This document shows, piece by piece, positions 18,213-25,838 of a stretch of DNA of 64,000 nucleotides. The position numbers and the translations under genes were made by a program. Under the pieces are notes generated by a model. The model was not told the origin of the DNA. It worked only from the letters and a program-made list of their open reading frames with translations, and searched no databases. The first letter of the stretch is position 1; each line of letters begins with the position of its first letter. This DNA comes from Ferrimonas kyonanensis DSM 18153 (GTDB taxonomy: Bacteria; Pseudomonadota; Gammaproteobacteria; Enterobacterales; Shewanellaceae), in NCBI RefSeq assembly GCF_000425405.1, contig NZ_AUDJ01000001.1:248001-312000 (forward strand), in the 5' to 3' direction.

Positions 18213-18389
18213 TCAGTGTTGCGGTTTGGCGTGGCGGGCTGGAGCGGCAACGGTTTTCTTTTTACCGTCGGTCAGGTACTCGTAGAAACCCACCACAATG
18301 GCAGAGGCCACATAGGGCAATGCGATGAACAGAACAAAGAACAAGAACAGATAAGGTAATACAACTGTTAGGAAAGTAGCGAAGCTCAT
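18213..18389 (-). CDS. 58-residue single-helix membrane protein at the head of the nrf operon
   Basis: A small gene with a textbook ribosome-binding site (AGGAGG, six or seven bases before ATG 18389). The product starts MSFATFLTVVLPYLFLFF, has one long hydrophobic segment at about residues 5-34, then YEYLTDGKKKTV and a basic tail rich in His, Lys and Ala ending in KPQH. The positive tail suggests the C-terminus is cytoplasmic. I do not recognise a family. It is 44 bases upstream of nrfB and shares the FNR-box promoter region, so it probably belongs to the same operon. A role as an accessory or assembly subunit for NrfCD is a guess. Confidence 0.82.
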   Translation of the reverse strand: MSFATFLTVVLPYLFLFFVLFIALPYVASAIVVGFYEYLTDGKKKTVAAPARHAKPQH

Positions 18390-18815
18390 AATATCCTCCT
18401 GGGCTTAAAAAGGGGATTTCCCTTCCTTGACTCTATTTTTATTCTTTATTTGCCCCATTAATATTGATTACGATCAAATTTGAATCCTAACTTGCCCTAT
18501 AAATAGGAATATTTTGATCTGGTAAATATTTCCATTTTCGGGAAATGCATTCTTTAAATATCACTTATTGGCAATATGATTAATTGCTTTTTCAACCTTC
18601 TGAATATTACTAGTCGCAACTTAGTATTGCGTTTTTAACAATTTCACCGCGAATTTCAGCGTTTTACCCTAAATTGCTGTATTCAAAAGCAATAAAATGA
18701 AAGATGCAGTTCTACAAATCGAGTTTTGGGTTCATAAATATCTGAATTAGATCTTTTGTTTTCTACCCATTTGGTGGTACTTTTTAAAGCGATGATGATG
18801 TACCAAGGAGTTGCT
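18390..18815. other. AT-rich divergent control region, nrf operon / LysR regulator
   Basis: About 425 strongly AT-rich bases between the divergent nrf operon and the right-hand LysR-type gene, in contrast to the GC-rich surroundings. It holds the FNR-type box at 18464-18477. No further gene is seen. It probably also contains the LysR-type operator sites, but I could not define them. Confidence 0.7.
18464..18477. promoter_or_regulatory. FNR/EtrA-type box upstream of the nrf operon
   Basis: TTGAT-TACG-ATCAA is a perfect match to the FNR consensus TTGAT-N4-ATCAA. On the minus strand it lies 75 bases before the first start codon. A TAAAAA hexamer (18441-18436, reading the minus strand) falls where the -10 would be if the box were centred at -41.5, the class II activator position. 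This suggests activation under oxygen limitation. Confidence 0.82.
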
Positions 18816-19787
18816 ATGAACTCGTGTTCAAAGATAGATAGCATATGCGACTTATCAATATTTAATGTAACTGTGTTTGTTAATATATACCAAGTTCTTA
18901 ATTCACAGACAGTCGCAAAAAGAATGGGAGTGCAGCCCTCTAAAATTAGTAGAGCGTTGGCTGCATTAAGACAAGTATTTAACGATCAATTATTTATTCG
19001 GAAACAGTATGGATTTGAGCCGACCTCTCTCGCGTCTCGTCTCTATCCCACCATGGAACAGTTGCTGCAAGTGTCCGACAGTTTATCGGAACAACTTCAC
19101 CCCGATGTGGTCGAGCGCCGTCGGGTTTCCATTGCGGTTCCGGCCACCATGCAGGCGGGCCTGACTCAGTACCTGAGCAACGTGTGTCGCAGCCGTGGTG
19201 AACAACTGGATATTGTTACCACCGGCTGGAATGGCAAGGTGGTGGAGGACATGGAGTCCCATCACCTGGACCTGGGGGTGTTTTACGCCTTGCAAGGCTG
19301 TCCGCAGCTGGGCAGTGAGCTGGTGGCCCGCAATACCTCGGCCTACCTGGTGGGTTGCAGTGAGCACCCGATATGGCAGCAGGGCCGGGTCAACCTCGCC
19401 GAGTTGTTCCGGCATCCCATTGTGGTAACCGAGATGACCGAGTTTAATGATACCGAGGATCCGCTGGAGTCGGTGGCTCGGAAAATGGCGCTGGACCTGA
19501 ACGTGGCCGCCCGGGTCAATAGCCTGACTGAACTGACCGAGATGATCGTCAACTCCAGTAATTTGTCGGTCGTGTGTGGCGCTCATGCGGTCAACTTCCT
19601 GCGCTCGGTCAACGGCATTCGTGTGCAGCGCATTCCCGATGAAGTGCGTCAGGAGGTACTGAGGTTGAGTTGTGGGGACGGTGAACCAGGATTCCACCTG
19701 GTGCAGCGCAGTGGCCGTGCGGTACCGCCCTGGCTGGTGGAGTCCCTGCGTCAGTTTACCCGCGAGGCCGCCGAGCCCCGGGACTGA
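18816..19787 (+). CDS. LysR-type transcriptional regulator flanking the nrf island (right copy)
   Basis: A 323-residue regulator, divergent from the nrf operon. The helix-turn-helix region is TVAKRMGVQPSKISRALAAL, followed by RQVFNDQLFIRKQYGF; the effector domain includes HPIWQQGRVNLAELFRHPIV. It is a paralogue of the regulator at 14030. Start 18816 is fixed by AAGGAG six bases upstream. The first 200 bases are AT-rich with different codon choice (ATA, TTA, AGA), while the rest from about 19015 is GC-rich like the neighbours. A sharp change inside one gene is unusual. Probably autoregulated and controlling the adjacent operon, by analogy with divergent LysR genes. Confidence 0.87.
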   Translation: MNSCSKIDSICDLSIFNVTVFVNIYQVLNSQTVAKRMGVQPSKISRALAALRQVFNDQLFIRKQYGFEPTSLASRLYPTMEQLLQVSDSLSEQLHPDVVERRRVSIAVPATMQAGLTQYLSNVCRSRGEQLDIVTTGWNGKVVEDMESHHLDLGVFYALQGCPQLGSELVARNTSAYLVGCSEHPIWQQGRVNLAELFRHPIVVTEMTEFNDTEDPLESVARKMALDLNVAARVNSLTELTEMIVNSSNLSVVCGAHAVNFLRSVNGIRVQRIPDEVRQEVLRLSCGDGEPGFHLVQRSGRAVPPWLVESLRQFTREAAEPRD

Positions 19788-19801
19788 GTTAATGCCAGAC
19801 A

Positions 19802-19831
19802 CAAAAAAAGCCGCATTCAGCGGCTTTTTTG
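19802..19831. terminator. Bidirectional terminator between the LysR gene and rho
   Basis: The stem AGCCGC-attca-GCGGCT is flanked by a run of A on the left and T on the right, so it works for both convergent genes. Confidence 0.9.
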
Positions 19832-19844
19832 TTGTCCGTCGGCG

Positions 19845-21110
19845 TTAGCCCTTGGAGCGTTTCATGGCGGTGAAGAACTCGTCGTTGGTCTTGGTCATGG
19901 CCAGACGGTCGATGAGGAATTCCATCGCTTCGATCTCCTGCATCGGGTGCAGAATCTTACGCAGAATCCACATCTTCTGCAGCTCTTCGGAGCTGGTCAG
20001 CAGCTCCTCGCGACGGGTGCCGGAACGGTTGAAGTCGATGGCCGGGAAGACCCGCTTCTCGGCAATCTTACGAGACAGGTGCAGTTCCATGTTACCGGTG
20101 CCCTTAAACTCTTCGTAGATCACTTCGTCCATCTTGGAGCCGGTATCGATCAGCGCGGTGGCGATGATGGTCAGGCTGCCGCCCTCTTCGACGTTACGAG
20201 CCGCACCGAAGAAACGCTTAGGACGGTGCAGGGCATTGGCGTCCACACCACCGGTCAGTACTTTACCGGAGGAGGGGATCACGGTGTTGTAGGCACGAGC
20301 CAGACGGGTGATGGAATCCAGCAGAATCACCACGTCTTTCTTGTGTTCAACCAGGCGTTTGGCCTTCTCGATAACCATCTCTGCCACCTGTACGTGGCGG
20401 GAAGCTGGCTCATCGAAGGTGGACGCGACTACTTCACCTTTCACCAGGCGCTGCATCTCGGTGACTTCTTCCGGACGCTCATCGATCAGCAGTACCATCA
20501 GTTCACAATCCGGGTGATTGTAGGCAATGGACTGAGCAATGTTTTGCAGCAGCAGGGTTTTACCGGCCTTGGGTGGCGCAACGATCAGGCCACGCTGACC
20601 TTTACCGATGGGGCTGGCCAGATCCAGAACCCGGGCGGTGATGTCTTCAGTAGAGCCATTACCACGCTCCATCCGCAAGCGGTCATTGGCGTGCAGTGGG
20701 GTCAGGTTTTCAAACAGGATCTTGTTGCGGGAGTTTTCCGGACGATCGTAGTTAACCTGATTCACCTTCAGCAGGGCGAAGTAACGCTCGCCCTCTTTCG
20801 GTGGACGAATCTTACCGGCAATGGTGTCACCAGTGCGCAGGTTGAAGCGTCGAATCTGGCTAGGAGACACGTAGATGTCATCCGGACCAGCCAGGAAGGA
20901 CGCGTCGGCGCTGCGCAAGAAACCAAAGCCGTCTTGCAGAATCTCCAGCACGCCGCCGCCGAAGATGTCTTCGCCACTTTTTGCGTGTGCCTTGAGAATG
21001 GAGAATAGGATGTCTTGCTTCCGTGCGCGAGCCATGTTGTCGAGTCCCATGGACTCAGCCAGAGCGACTAGCTCGGAGACGGGTTTCTGCTTAAGTTCAG
21101 ATAGATTCAT
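19845..21110 (-). CDS. rho: Transcription termination factor Rho
   Basis: A 421-residue hexameric RNA helicase. It starts [20 protein letters not shown] as in E. coli. The RNA-binding cold-shock-like domain ([25 protein letters not shown]) precedes the ATPase core with Walker A APPKAGKT, Walker [11 protein letters not shown], the Q-loop region and R-loop ([13 protein letters not shown]). Length matches E. coli Rho (419). It lies next to trxA on the same strand, as in E. coli; a 225-base leader separates them. Rho is often autoregulated by premature termination in this leader, but I see no specific signal. Confidence 0.99.
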   Translation of the reverse strand: MNLSELKQKPVSELVALAESMGLDNMARARKQDILFSILKAHAKSGEDIFGGGVLEILQDGFGFLRSADASFLAGPDDIYVSPSQIRRFNLRTGDTIAGKIRPPKEGERYFALLKVNQVNYDRPENSRNKILFENLTPLHANDRLRMERGNGSTEDITARVLDLASPIGKGQRGLIVAPPKAGKTLLLQNIAQSIAYNHPDCELMVLLIDERPEEVTEMQRLVKGEVVASTFDEPASRHVQVAEMVIEKAKRLVEHKKDVVILLDSITRLARAYNTVIPSSGKVLTGGVDANALHRPKRFFGAARNVEEGGSLTIIATALIDTGSKMDEVIYEEFKGTGNMELHLSRKIAEKRVFPAIDFNRSGTRREELLTSSEELQKMWILRKILHPMQEIEAMEFLIDRLAMTKTNDEFFTAMKRSKG

Positions 21111-21305
21111 GGGTGGGTCTTTGTGGTTTTGGCGCCAGTTGAATATCGACGCGTTCGTTACAAAACTAATTGAGGTTTTTTTAGGTCGCCCAAAAGGCAG
21201 AAGCCGTGACAGGCTGGCAAGTGTTGGCTAATAAACTAGCACTAAAGCAAAACAGCGTCCAGTGTCGACCGGGCTTTTTAATTGATTGGTGACATGGGGA
21301 AGGTC

Positions 21306-21327
21306 AACCCAGGCCGTAGCCTGGGTT
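21306..21327 (-). terminator. Possible terminator after trxA
   Basis: A perfect 9-bp stem AACCCAGGC/GCCTGGGTT with a four-base loop lies nine bases after the trxA stop. On the minus strand only two T residues follow, so termination efficiency is uncertain. Confidence 0.55.
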
Positions 21328-21335
21328 GAAAGGCG

Positions 21336-21662
21336 TTACAGATGGGAGTCAATGAACTCTTTCAACTGAGTCTTAGAGGCTGCGCCTACCTTGGTGCCTG
21401 CCAGCTCGCCATTCTTAAACAGCAGCAGGGTCGGGATGCCACGAATGCCGTATTTGGCCGGGGTGCCGTTGTTCTGGTCAACGTTCATTTTACCGATAAC
21501 GACTTGATCGCCGTACTCTTCGGCCAGTTCATCCAGAACCGGGGCGATCATTTTGCAAGGACCACACCATTCCGCCCAGAAGTCCACCAGCACAGGGGTG
21601 TCGGATTTCAATACATCGGCTTCGAAGCTGTCGTCACTCAGCTGTACAATCTTTTCGCTCAT
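21336..21662 (-). CDS. trxA: Thioredoxin 1
   Basis: A 108-residue cytoplasmic thioredoxin. The active site WCGPC has its cysteines at 33 and 36, the cis-Pro loop is RGIPTLLLF, and the length is the same as in E. coli TrxA (109). It reduces protein disulfides using thioredoxin reductase. A GGAG precedes the start. It sits between rho (same strand) and rhlB (divergent), the usual enterobacterial neighbourhood. Confidence 0.98.
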   Translation of the reverse strand: MSEKIVQLSDDSFEADVLKSDTPVLVDFWAEWCGPCKMIAPVLDELAEEYGDQVVIGKMNVDQNNGTPAKYGIRGIPTLLLFKNGELAGTKVGAASKTQLKEFIDSHL

Positions 21663-21980
21663 TGTTTACTCCGTTTATTTTTTGGTCGGGACGGGTCCCA
21701 TGACTGCAATCTTGGGCCAATCGGCGACGCTTTCAACCCTCAGGCGAACAAAAAGTGTTGTCTTCGCCTGGGTATCAGATCTTGTCAGTTTCTTCTGTTG
21801 CGCTGGCGTCCGTTCGAGTTTCATCCGTTTACAGGCCAGGACTGTGGTGCCCTGTTTGGGCAACGGACAGTGACGAAGCGCAAACTGCTCTGTGTCGACT
21901 GAATGATTCCTCAATAGAATCGGTAATATTTGACTGGATCACGTTTTCTAATGCAAGCGCATCCGGTATGCTTTCCAACC
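21663..21980. other. Divergent intergenic region, trxA / rhlB
   Basis: 318 bases that should contain promoters for trxA (minus) and rhlB (plus). I see short promoter-like hexamers but nothing convincing enough to place, and no additional gene. Confidence 0.4.
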
Positions 21981-23273
21981 ATGAGCAAAACACACTTAAC
22001 TGACACCCGCTTCACCGACCTGCCGCTGGCCCCTCAAGTGGCTGATGCGCTGGTGCAGACAGGGTTCACTCACTGCACGCCGATTCAGGCCCTATCCCTA
22101 CCTATCGTACTGGACGGCAAAGACATTGCTGGTCAGGCGCAGACCGGTACCGGTAAGACCCTGGCATTTCTGGCGGCGACTTTTCATGAACTGATCACCC
22201 GCCCTGTGCCGGAGCAGCACGATGGCAAGAGCCCCCGGGCCATTGTCATGGCGCCGACGCGTGAACTGGCCATCCAGATTCATCGCGATGCCGAGCCTCT
22301 GGCGGCAAGCGCCGGCCTGAAAATGGGCCTGGCCTACGGTGGCGAAGGCTACGATGCCCAGCGTGCCACCCTGGAAGCTGGCGTGGATGTTCTGATTGGT
22401 ACCACCGGCCGCTTGATTGACTACTTCAAGCAGGGCGTGTTCAACCTCAACTCGATCCAGGTCATGGTGCTGGATGAAGCGGATCGCATGTTCGATCTTG
22501 GCTTTATTCGCGACATCCGCTACCTGTTCCGCCGCATGCCGGCGGCGAAAGATCGTCGCAACATGCTGTTCTCTGCCACCTTGTCCCATAAGGTTAAGGA
22601 ACTGGCTTACGAACACATGAACGATCCGGTTCACGTGGAAGTGGAACCAGAGCAGAAGACCGGCAAGCGCATCAAGGAGGAGCTGTTCTACCCCTCCAAC
22701 GAAGACAAGATGCGCCTGTTGCTGACGCTGGTGGAGGAGGAGTGGCCAGACAAAGCCATCATCTTCGCCAACACCAAGCATCGCTGCGAAGACATCTGTG
22801 GCTGGATGGCCGGCGACGGCCATCGGGTCGGTCTGCTGACCGGTGACGTGCCGCAGAAAAAGCGGGTTCGTATCCTTGAGCAGTTTAAGGGTGGCGAGCT
22901 GGACTTCCTGGTGGCTACCGACGTGGCGGCCCGGGGCCTTCACATCAGCGACGTAACCCACGTCTTTAACTATGACCTGCCAGACGATTGTGAAGATTAC
23001 GTTCACCGCATCGGTCGTACCGGCCGTGCCGGCGCTGAGGGCTCTTCCATCAGCTTCGCCTGTGAAGAGTATGCCCTTAACCTGCCTGACATTGAGGCCT
23101 ACATCGGTCACACCATTGCGGTGACCAACTACGACGCCGATGCGTTGCTGACTGACGTTAAGCGTCCACAGCGGATTCAGCGTCACCGCCGCCCCAACAC
23201 CGGCGGTAAACGCCCCGGCGGGCGGGATCGCTCCTCCGGTCAGCGCGGCCCTCGTCGTCATGACAAGCGGTAA
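21981..23273 (+). CDS. rhlB: ATP-dependent RNA helicase RhlB
   Basis: A 430-residue DEAD-box helicase, the helicase of the RNA degradosome. The start [16 protein letters not shown] matches E. coli RhlB, so the in-frame region upstream to 21930 is excluded. Motifs: Q motif [13 protein letters not shown], Walker A AQTGTGKT (residues 53-60), [12 protein letters not shown] in [16 protein letters not shown] in FSATLSH, and [10 protein letters not shown]. The C-terminal tail is basic ([19 protein letters not shown]). The last codons overlap the start of gppA by 14 bases. The window also encodes RraA, an inhibitor of RNase E, which is RhlB's degradosome partner. Confidence 0.97.
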   Translation: MSKTHLTDTRFTDLPLAPQVADALVQTGFTHCTPIQALSLPIVLDGKDIAGQAQTGTGKTLAFLAATFHELITRPVPEQHDGKSPRAIVMAPTRELAIQIHRDAEPLAASAGLKMGLAYGGEGYDAQRATLEAGVDVLIGTTGRLIDYFKQGVFNLNSIQVMVLDEADRMFDLGFIRDIRYLFRRMPAAKDRRNMLFSATLSHKVKELAYEHMNDPVHVEVEPEQKTGKRIKEELFYPSNEDKMRLLLTLVEEEWPDKAIIFANTKHRCEDICGWMAGDGHRVGLLTGDVPQKKRVRILEQFKGGELDFLVATDVAARGLHISDVTHVFNYDLPDDCEDYVHRIGRTGRAGAEGSSISFACEEYALNLPDIEAYIGHTIAVTNYDADALLTDVKRPQRIQRHRRPNTGGKRPGGRDRSSGQRGPRRHDKR

Positions 23274-24195
23274 TCCCTCCAACGGCGGCCTTTTGGCCGC
23301 CGTTACCTTAGGCTCCAACAGTTTTAATCTGCTCCTGGCCCGTCCCAGTGCCTCCGGTGTGCCCGAGGTGGTCGCCAAACATAAGCGCAAGGTCCGCCTG
23401 GCGGAAGGGCTGGATGCCGAAACCGGCTTGTCGGACGCGGCGTTTGAGCGGGGCATCGACTGCCTGGCCTGGTTTGGTGACATTCTCAGGCAGGCCCAGC
23501 CACAACGGGTACAGGTGCTGGCGACGGCGGCCCTGCGGGTGGCGGCCAATGGCGATCAATTCAGAGCGCGAGCCGAGCCGCTGCTGGGCTATCCCATCGA
23601 AGTGATCAGCGGCGATGCCGAGGCGGAGCTGATTTATCAGGGCATGCGAGCCTGCACCTCGGTGGCGGGTGAGGCCCTGGTGATCGACATCGGTGGTGCC
23701 AGTACTGAGCTGGTGATCGGCGATGCCGAGCAGATCCATTTCAAGCACTCCTTCGAGCTTGGCTGCGTGCTCTATACCCAGCGCTACTTTGCCGAGGCCG
23801 TGACCGAGGCCGGTTTCGAGGCGGTGGCGGAGGCGGTGGCCCGGTTACTGGCGCCACAGCTGCCACAGATGACGACGTTTCGGTGGCAGCATTGCCTCGG
23901 GGTGTCCGGCACGGTCCGGGCCCTGTTTGAGCTGGCTCCACAGTTGGGGTGGTCGCAACCGGTGCTGACATCGGAATTGCTGGCGCTGGTGAAAGCCCGC
24001 TTGTGTGAGGACAGCGAGGCGGTGCTGGCCTTGCTGGATAGTGAGCGGCGACCGCCGTTTGCCGCTGGGGTGGCCATTTTGCTGAGTATCTTCGAGCTGC
24101 TGAACATCACCGAATTGCGCCAGGCCGGTGGTGCCCTGCGCGAGGGGCTGCTGCATCGGCTGCAATCTGACGCTTACCAGGCTGCCGATACCTAA
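23260..24195 (+). CDS. gppA: Ppx/GppA-family phosphatase (short form)
   Basis: A 311-residue member of the exopolyphosphatase / pppGpp phosphatase family with an ASKHA fold. Seen: [14 protein letters not shown] near residue 14, [28 protein letters not shown], and [14 protein letters not shown]. It overlaps rhlB, as in E. coli where gppA and rhlB are neighbours. It is far shorter than E. coli GppA (494 residues) and lacks the C-terminal HD-like domain. That leaves the substrate (pppGpp, polyphosphate, or both) open. Confidence 0.88.
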   Translation: MTSGNPSNGGLLAAVTLGSNSFNLLLARPSASGVPEVVAKHKRKVRLAEGLDAETGLSDAAFERGIDCLAWFGDILRQAQPQRVQVLATAALRVAANGDQFRARAEPLLGYPIEVISGDAEAELIYQGMRACTSVAGEALVIDIGGASTELVIGDAEQIHFKHSFELGCVLYTQRYFAEAVTEAGFEAVAEAVARLLAPQLPQMTTFRWQHCLGVSGTVRALFELAPQLGWSQPVLTSELLALVKARLCEDSEAVLALLDSERRPPFAAGVAILLSIFELLNITELRQAGGALREGLLHRLQSDAYQAADT

Positions 24196-24205
24196 GATTA
24201 TTACG

Positions 24206-24222
24206 ATTTGTTTATAACAAAT
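24206..24222. promoter_or_regulatory. Perfect inverted repeat upstream of the cystine transporter gene
   Basis: ATTTGTT-TAT-AACAAAT, a 7-bp perfect inverted repeat in an AT-rich patch, 159 bases before the tcyP start. A repeated ATTTTGGTACT element (24225-24235 and 24332-24342) flanks the leader. It looks like an operator, but I cannot name the regulator. Confidence 0.4.
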
Positions 24223-24380
24223 TCATTTTGGTACTAAGGGCGATCTTTCCCGGTCGAGTATTCTGTACTACCCGCGAATCAGGGCTTACGCCTGAATCTG
24301 GGCAAGAATTCAACATAACAAACTGTAAACAATTTTGGTACTGGCATGACTCCCCAGGCAATGGGGTGAGGTAAGAGTAA

Positions 24381-25778
24381 ATGAGTGTATTGGTGGTGGC
24401 GAACGTCCTGGCGATGTTAGCGCTGTTGTGGCTGCTGTATCGCATGCAGCAGAAGCATGTAAAGTTTACCCACAGGGTGTTTGCCGGTCTCGGAATCGGG
24501 GTGGCCTTTGGCCTGATTCTGCAACTGGTGTACGGCGTGGACTCGCCACACCTGGCAACCTCCATCGACTACTTCAACATCGTCGGTCAGGGCTATGTGC
24601 AGCTGCTGAAGATGATCGTCATGCCGCTGGTGATGGTTTCCATCATCAGTGCCATTCTCAAACTCAAGGATGCCGAGTCTCTGGGGAAAATCAGCGGCCT
24701 GACCATCGGTGTGCTGCTGATCACCGTGGCCATTGCCGGCCTGATCGGCTTCTTCGTCGCCAACCTGTTTGGCTTGACCGCCGAGGGGCTGACCCAGGGG
24801 GCTCGAGAGGCCGACCGGGCCGCCTACCTGTTGTCCCGGGAAGGCGCCGCCTCTGGCATCTCCATCGCCACTACGCTGGTGAATTTGATCCCGGCCAACC
24901 CCTTCCTCGACATGACCGGTGCCCGTGACACCTCCATCATCTCGGTGGTGATTTTCTCCGCCTTTGTCGGCATCGCCGGCCTCGGTCTGCACCGCAAACA
25001 GCCGCTGGTGGCAGAGCGGTTCGACGCCTTCATCGAAGTGGCCTATGCGGTGGTGATGCGGATCGTTACCCTGGTACTGCGCCTGACCCCGTATGGGGTG
25101 CTGGCCTTGATGACCAAGGTACTGGCCACCAGTAAGTTTGCGGACATTTTCAACCTGATCAATTTTGTGGCGGCGTCTTACACCGCGCTGGGGCTGATGT
25201 TCCTGATTCACCTGCTGCTGGTGAGCTTCTTCGGCGGCAACCCGGTGACCTACATTCGCAAGGTGCTGCCGGTACTGTCTTTTGCCTTTACCAGCCGCAC
25301 CAGTGCCGGCACCATGCCGCTGAACATTCAGACCCAGACTCACCGTCTGGGGGTACCGGACGGCATTGCCAACCTGTCGGCGTCCTTTGGTGCTACCATC
25401 GGCCAGAATGGCTGCGCGGGCATCTACCCGGCGATGCTGGTGGCGATGATCGCCCCCACCATCGGCATTGATCCGATGACGCCGTCGTTCATCATTACCA
25501 TGATCGCCACCATTGTTGTCGGCTCCTTTGGGGTGGCCGGCGTCGGCGGCGGGGCGACGTTCGCCGCGCTGATTGTGCTGACGGCGCTGGATATGCCAGT
25601 GGCCCTGGCCGGTTTGCTGATCTCCATCGAGCCGCTGATCGACATGGGCCGCACCGCTTTGAATGTGAATGGCGCCATGACCGCCGGTTTCGTTACCAGC
25701 CGGGTGTTGGGTCAGACCGACATGGCGGTGTATAACGGTGAGCAGGAGTTGGATGTGGACCTGGAGTCCGCCTCCTGA
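24381..25778 (+). CDS. tcyP: Sodium/proton-dicarboxylate-family L-cystine transporter, TcyP/YdjN-like
   Basis: A 465-residue inner-membrane symporter of the DAACS family. Several helices are evident. Characteristic stretches are YVQLLKMIVMPLVMVSIISAI, FAFTSRTSAGTMPLNI (the Ser-rich re-entrant loop) and ATIGQNGCAGIYPAML, and the C-terminal IDMGRTALNVNGAMTAG. Length and motifs match E. coli YdjN/TcyP, which imports cystine. The leader of 185 bases contains the inverted repeat noted separately. A strong terminator follows, then a thiol/disulfide flavoenzyme gene. A link between cystine import and disulfide reduction is inference. Confidence 0.88.
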   Translation: MSVLVVANVLAMLALLWLLYRMQQKHVKFTHRVFAGLGIGVAFGLILQLVYGVDSPHLATSIDYFNIVGQGYVQLLKMIVMPLVMVSIISAILKLKDAESLGKISGLTIGVLLITVAIAGLIGFFVANLFGLTAEGLTQGAREADRAAYLLSREGAASGISIATTLVNLIPANPFLDMTGARDTSIISVVIFSAFVGIAGLGLHRKQPLVAERFDAFIEVAYAVVMRIVTLVLRLTPYGVLALMTKVLATSKFADIFNLINFVAASYTALGLMFLIHLLLVSFFGGNPVTYIRKVLPVLSFAFTSRTSAGTMPLNIQTQTHRLGVPDGIANLSASFGATIGQNGCAGIYPAMLVAMIAPTIGIDPMTPSFIITMIATIVVGSFGVAGVGGGATFAALIVLTALDMPVALAGLLISIEPLIDMGRTALNVNGAMTAGFVTSRVLGQTDMAVYNGEQELDVDLESAS

Positions 25779-25795
25779 GCCTCGACTTTTGAAAG

Positions 25796-25821
25796 AAAAG
25801 GCCGCCATCGGGCGGCCTTTT
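25796..25821 (+). terminator. Terminator after tcyP
   Basis: Stem GGCCGCC-atcg-GGCGGCC preceded by AAAA and followed by TTTT. It ends only 17 bases before the next start codon. Confidence 0.85.
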
Positions 25822-25838
25822 GCGTGGAAATTGAGTCT

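Noticed and set aside
18510-18530. Second FNR-like site (TTGATCTGGTAAAT)
   Set aside because: Only one half-site is good; the second half lacks ATCAA.
21920-21972. Promoter TTGACT...TCTAAT before rhlB
   Set aside because: The hexamers are only 11 bases apart, too close for a sigma-70 promoter.
24280-24300. Hairpin GAATCAGGGC...GCCTGAATC as an attenuator before tcyP
   Set aside because: The stem has a mismatch and a bulge, and no U-tract follows, so a regulatory role is not supported.
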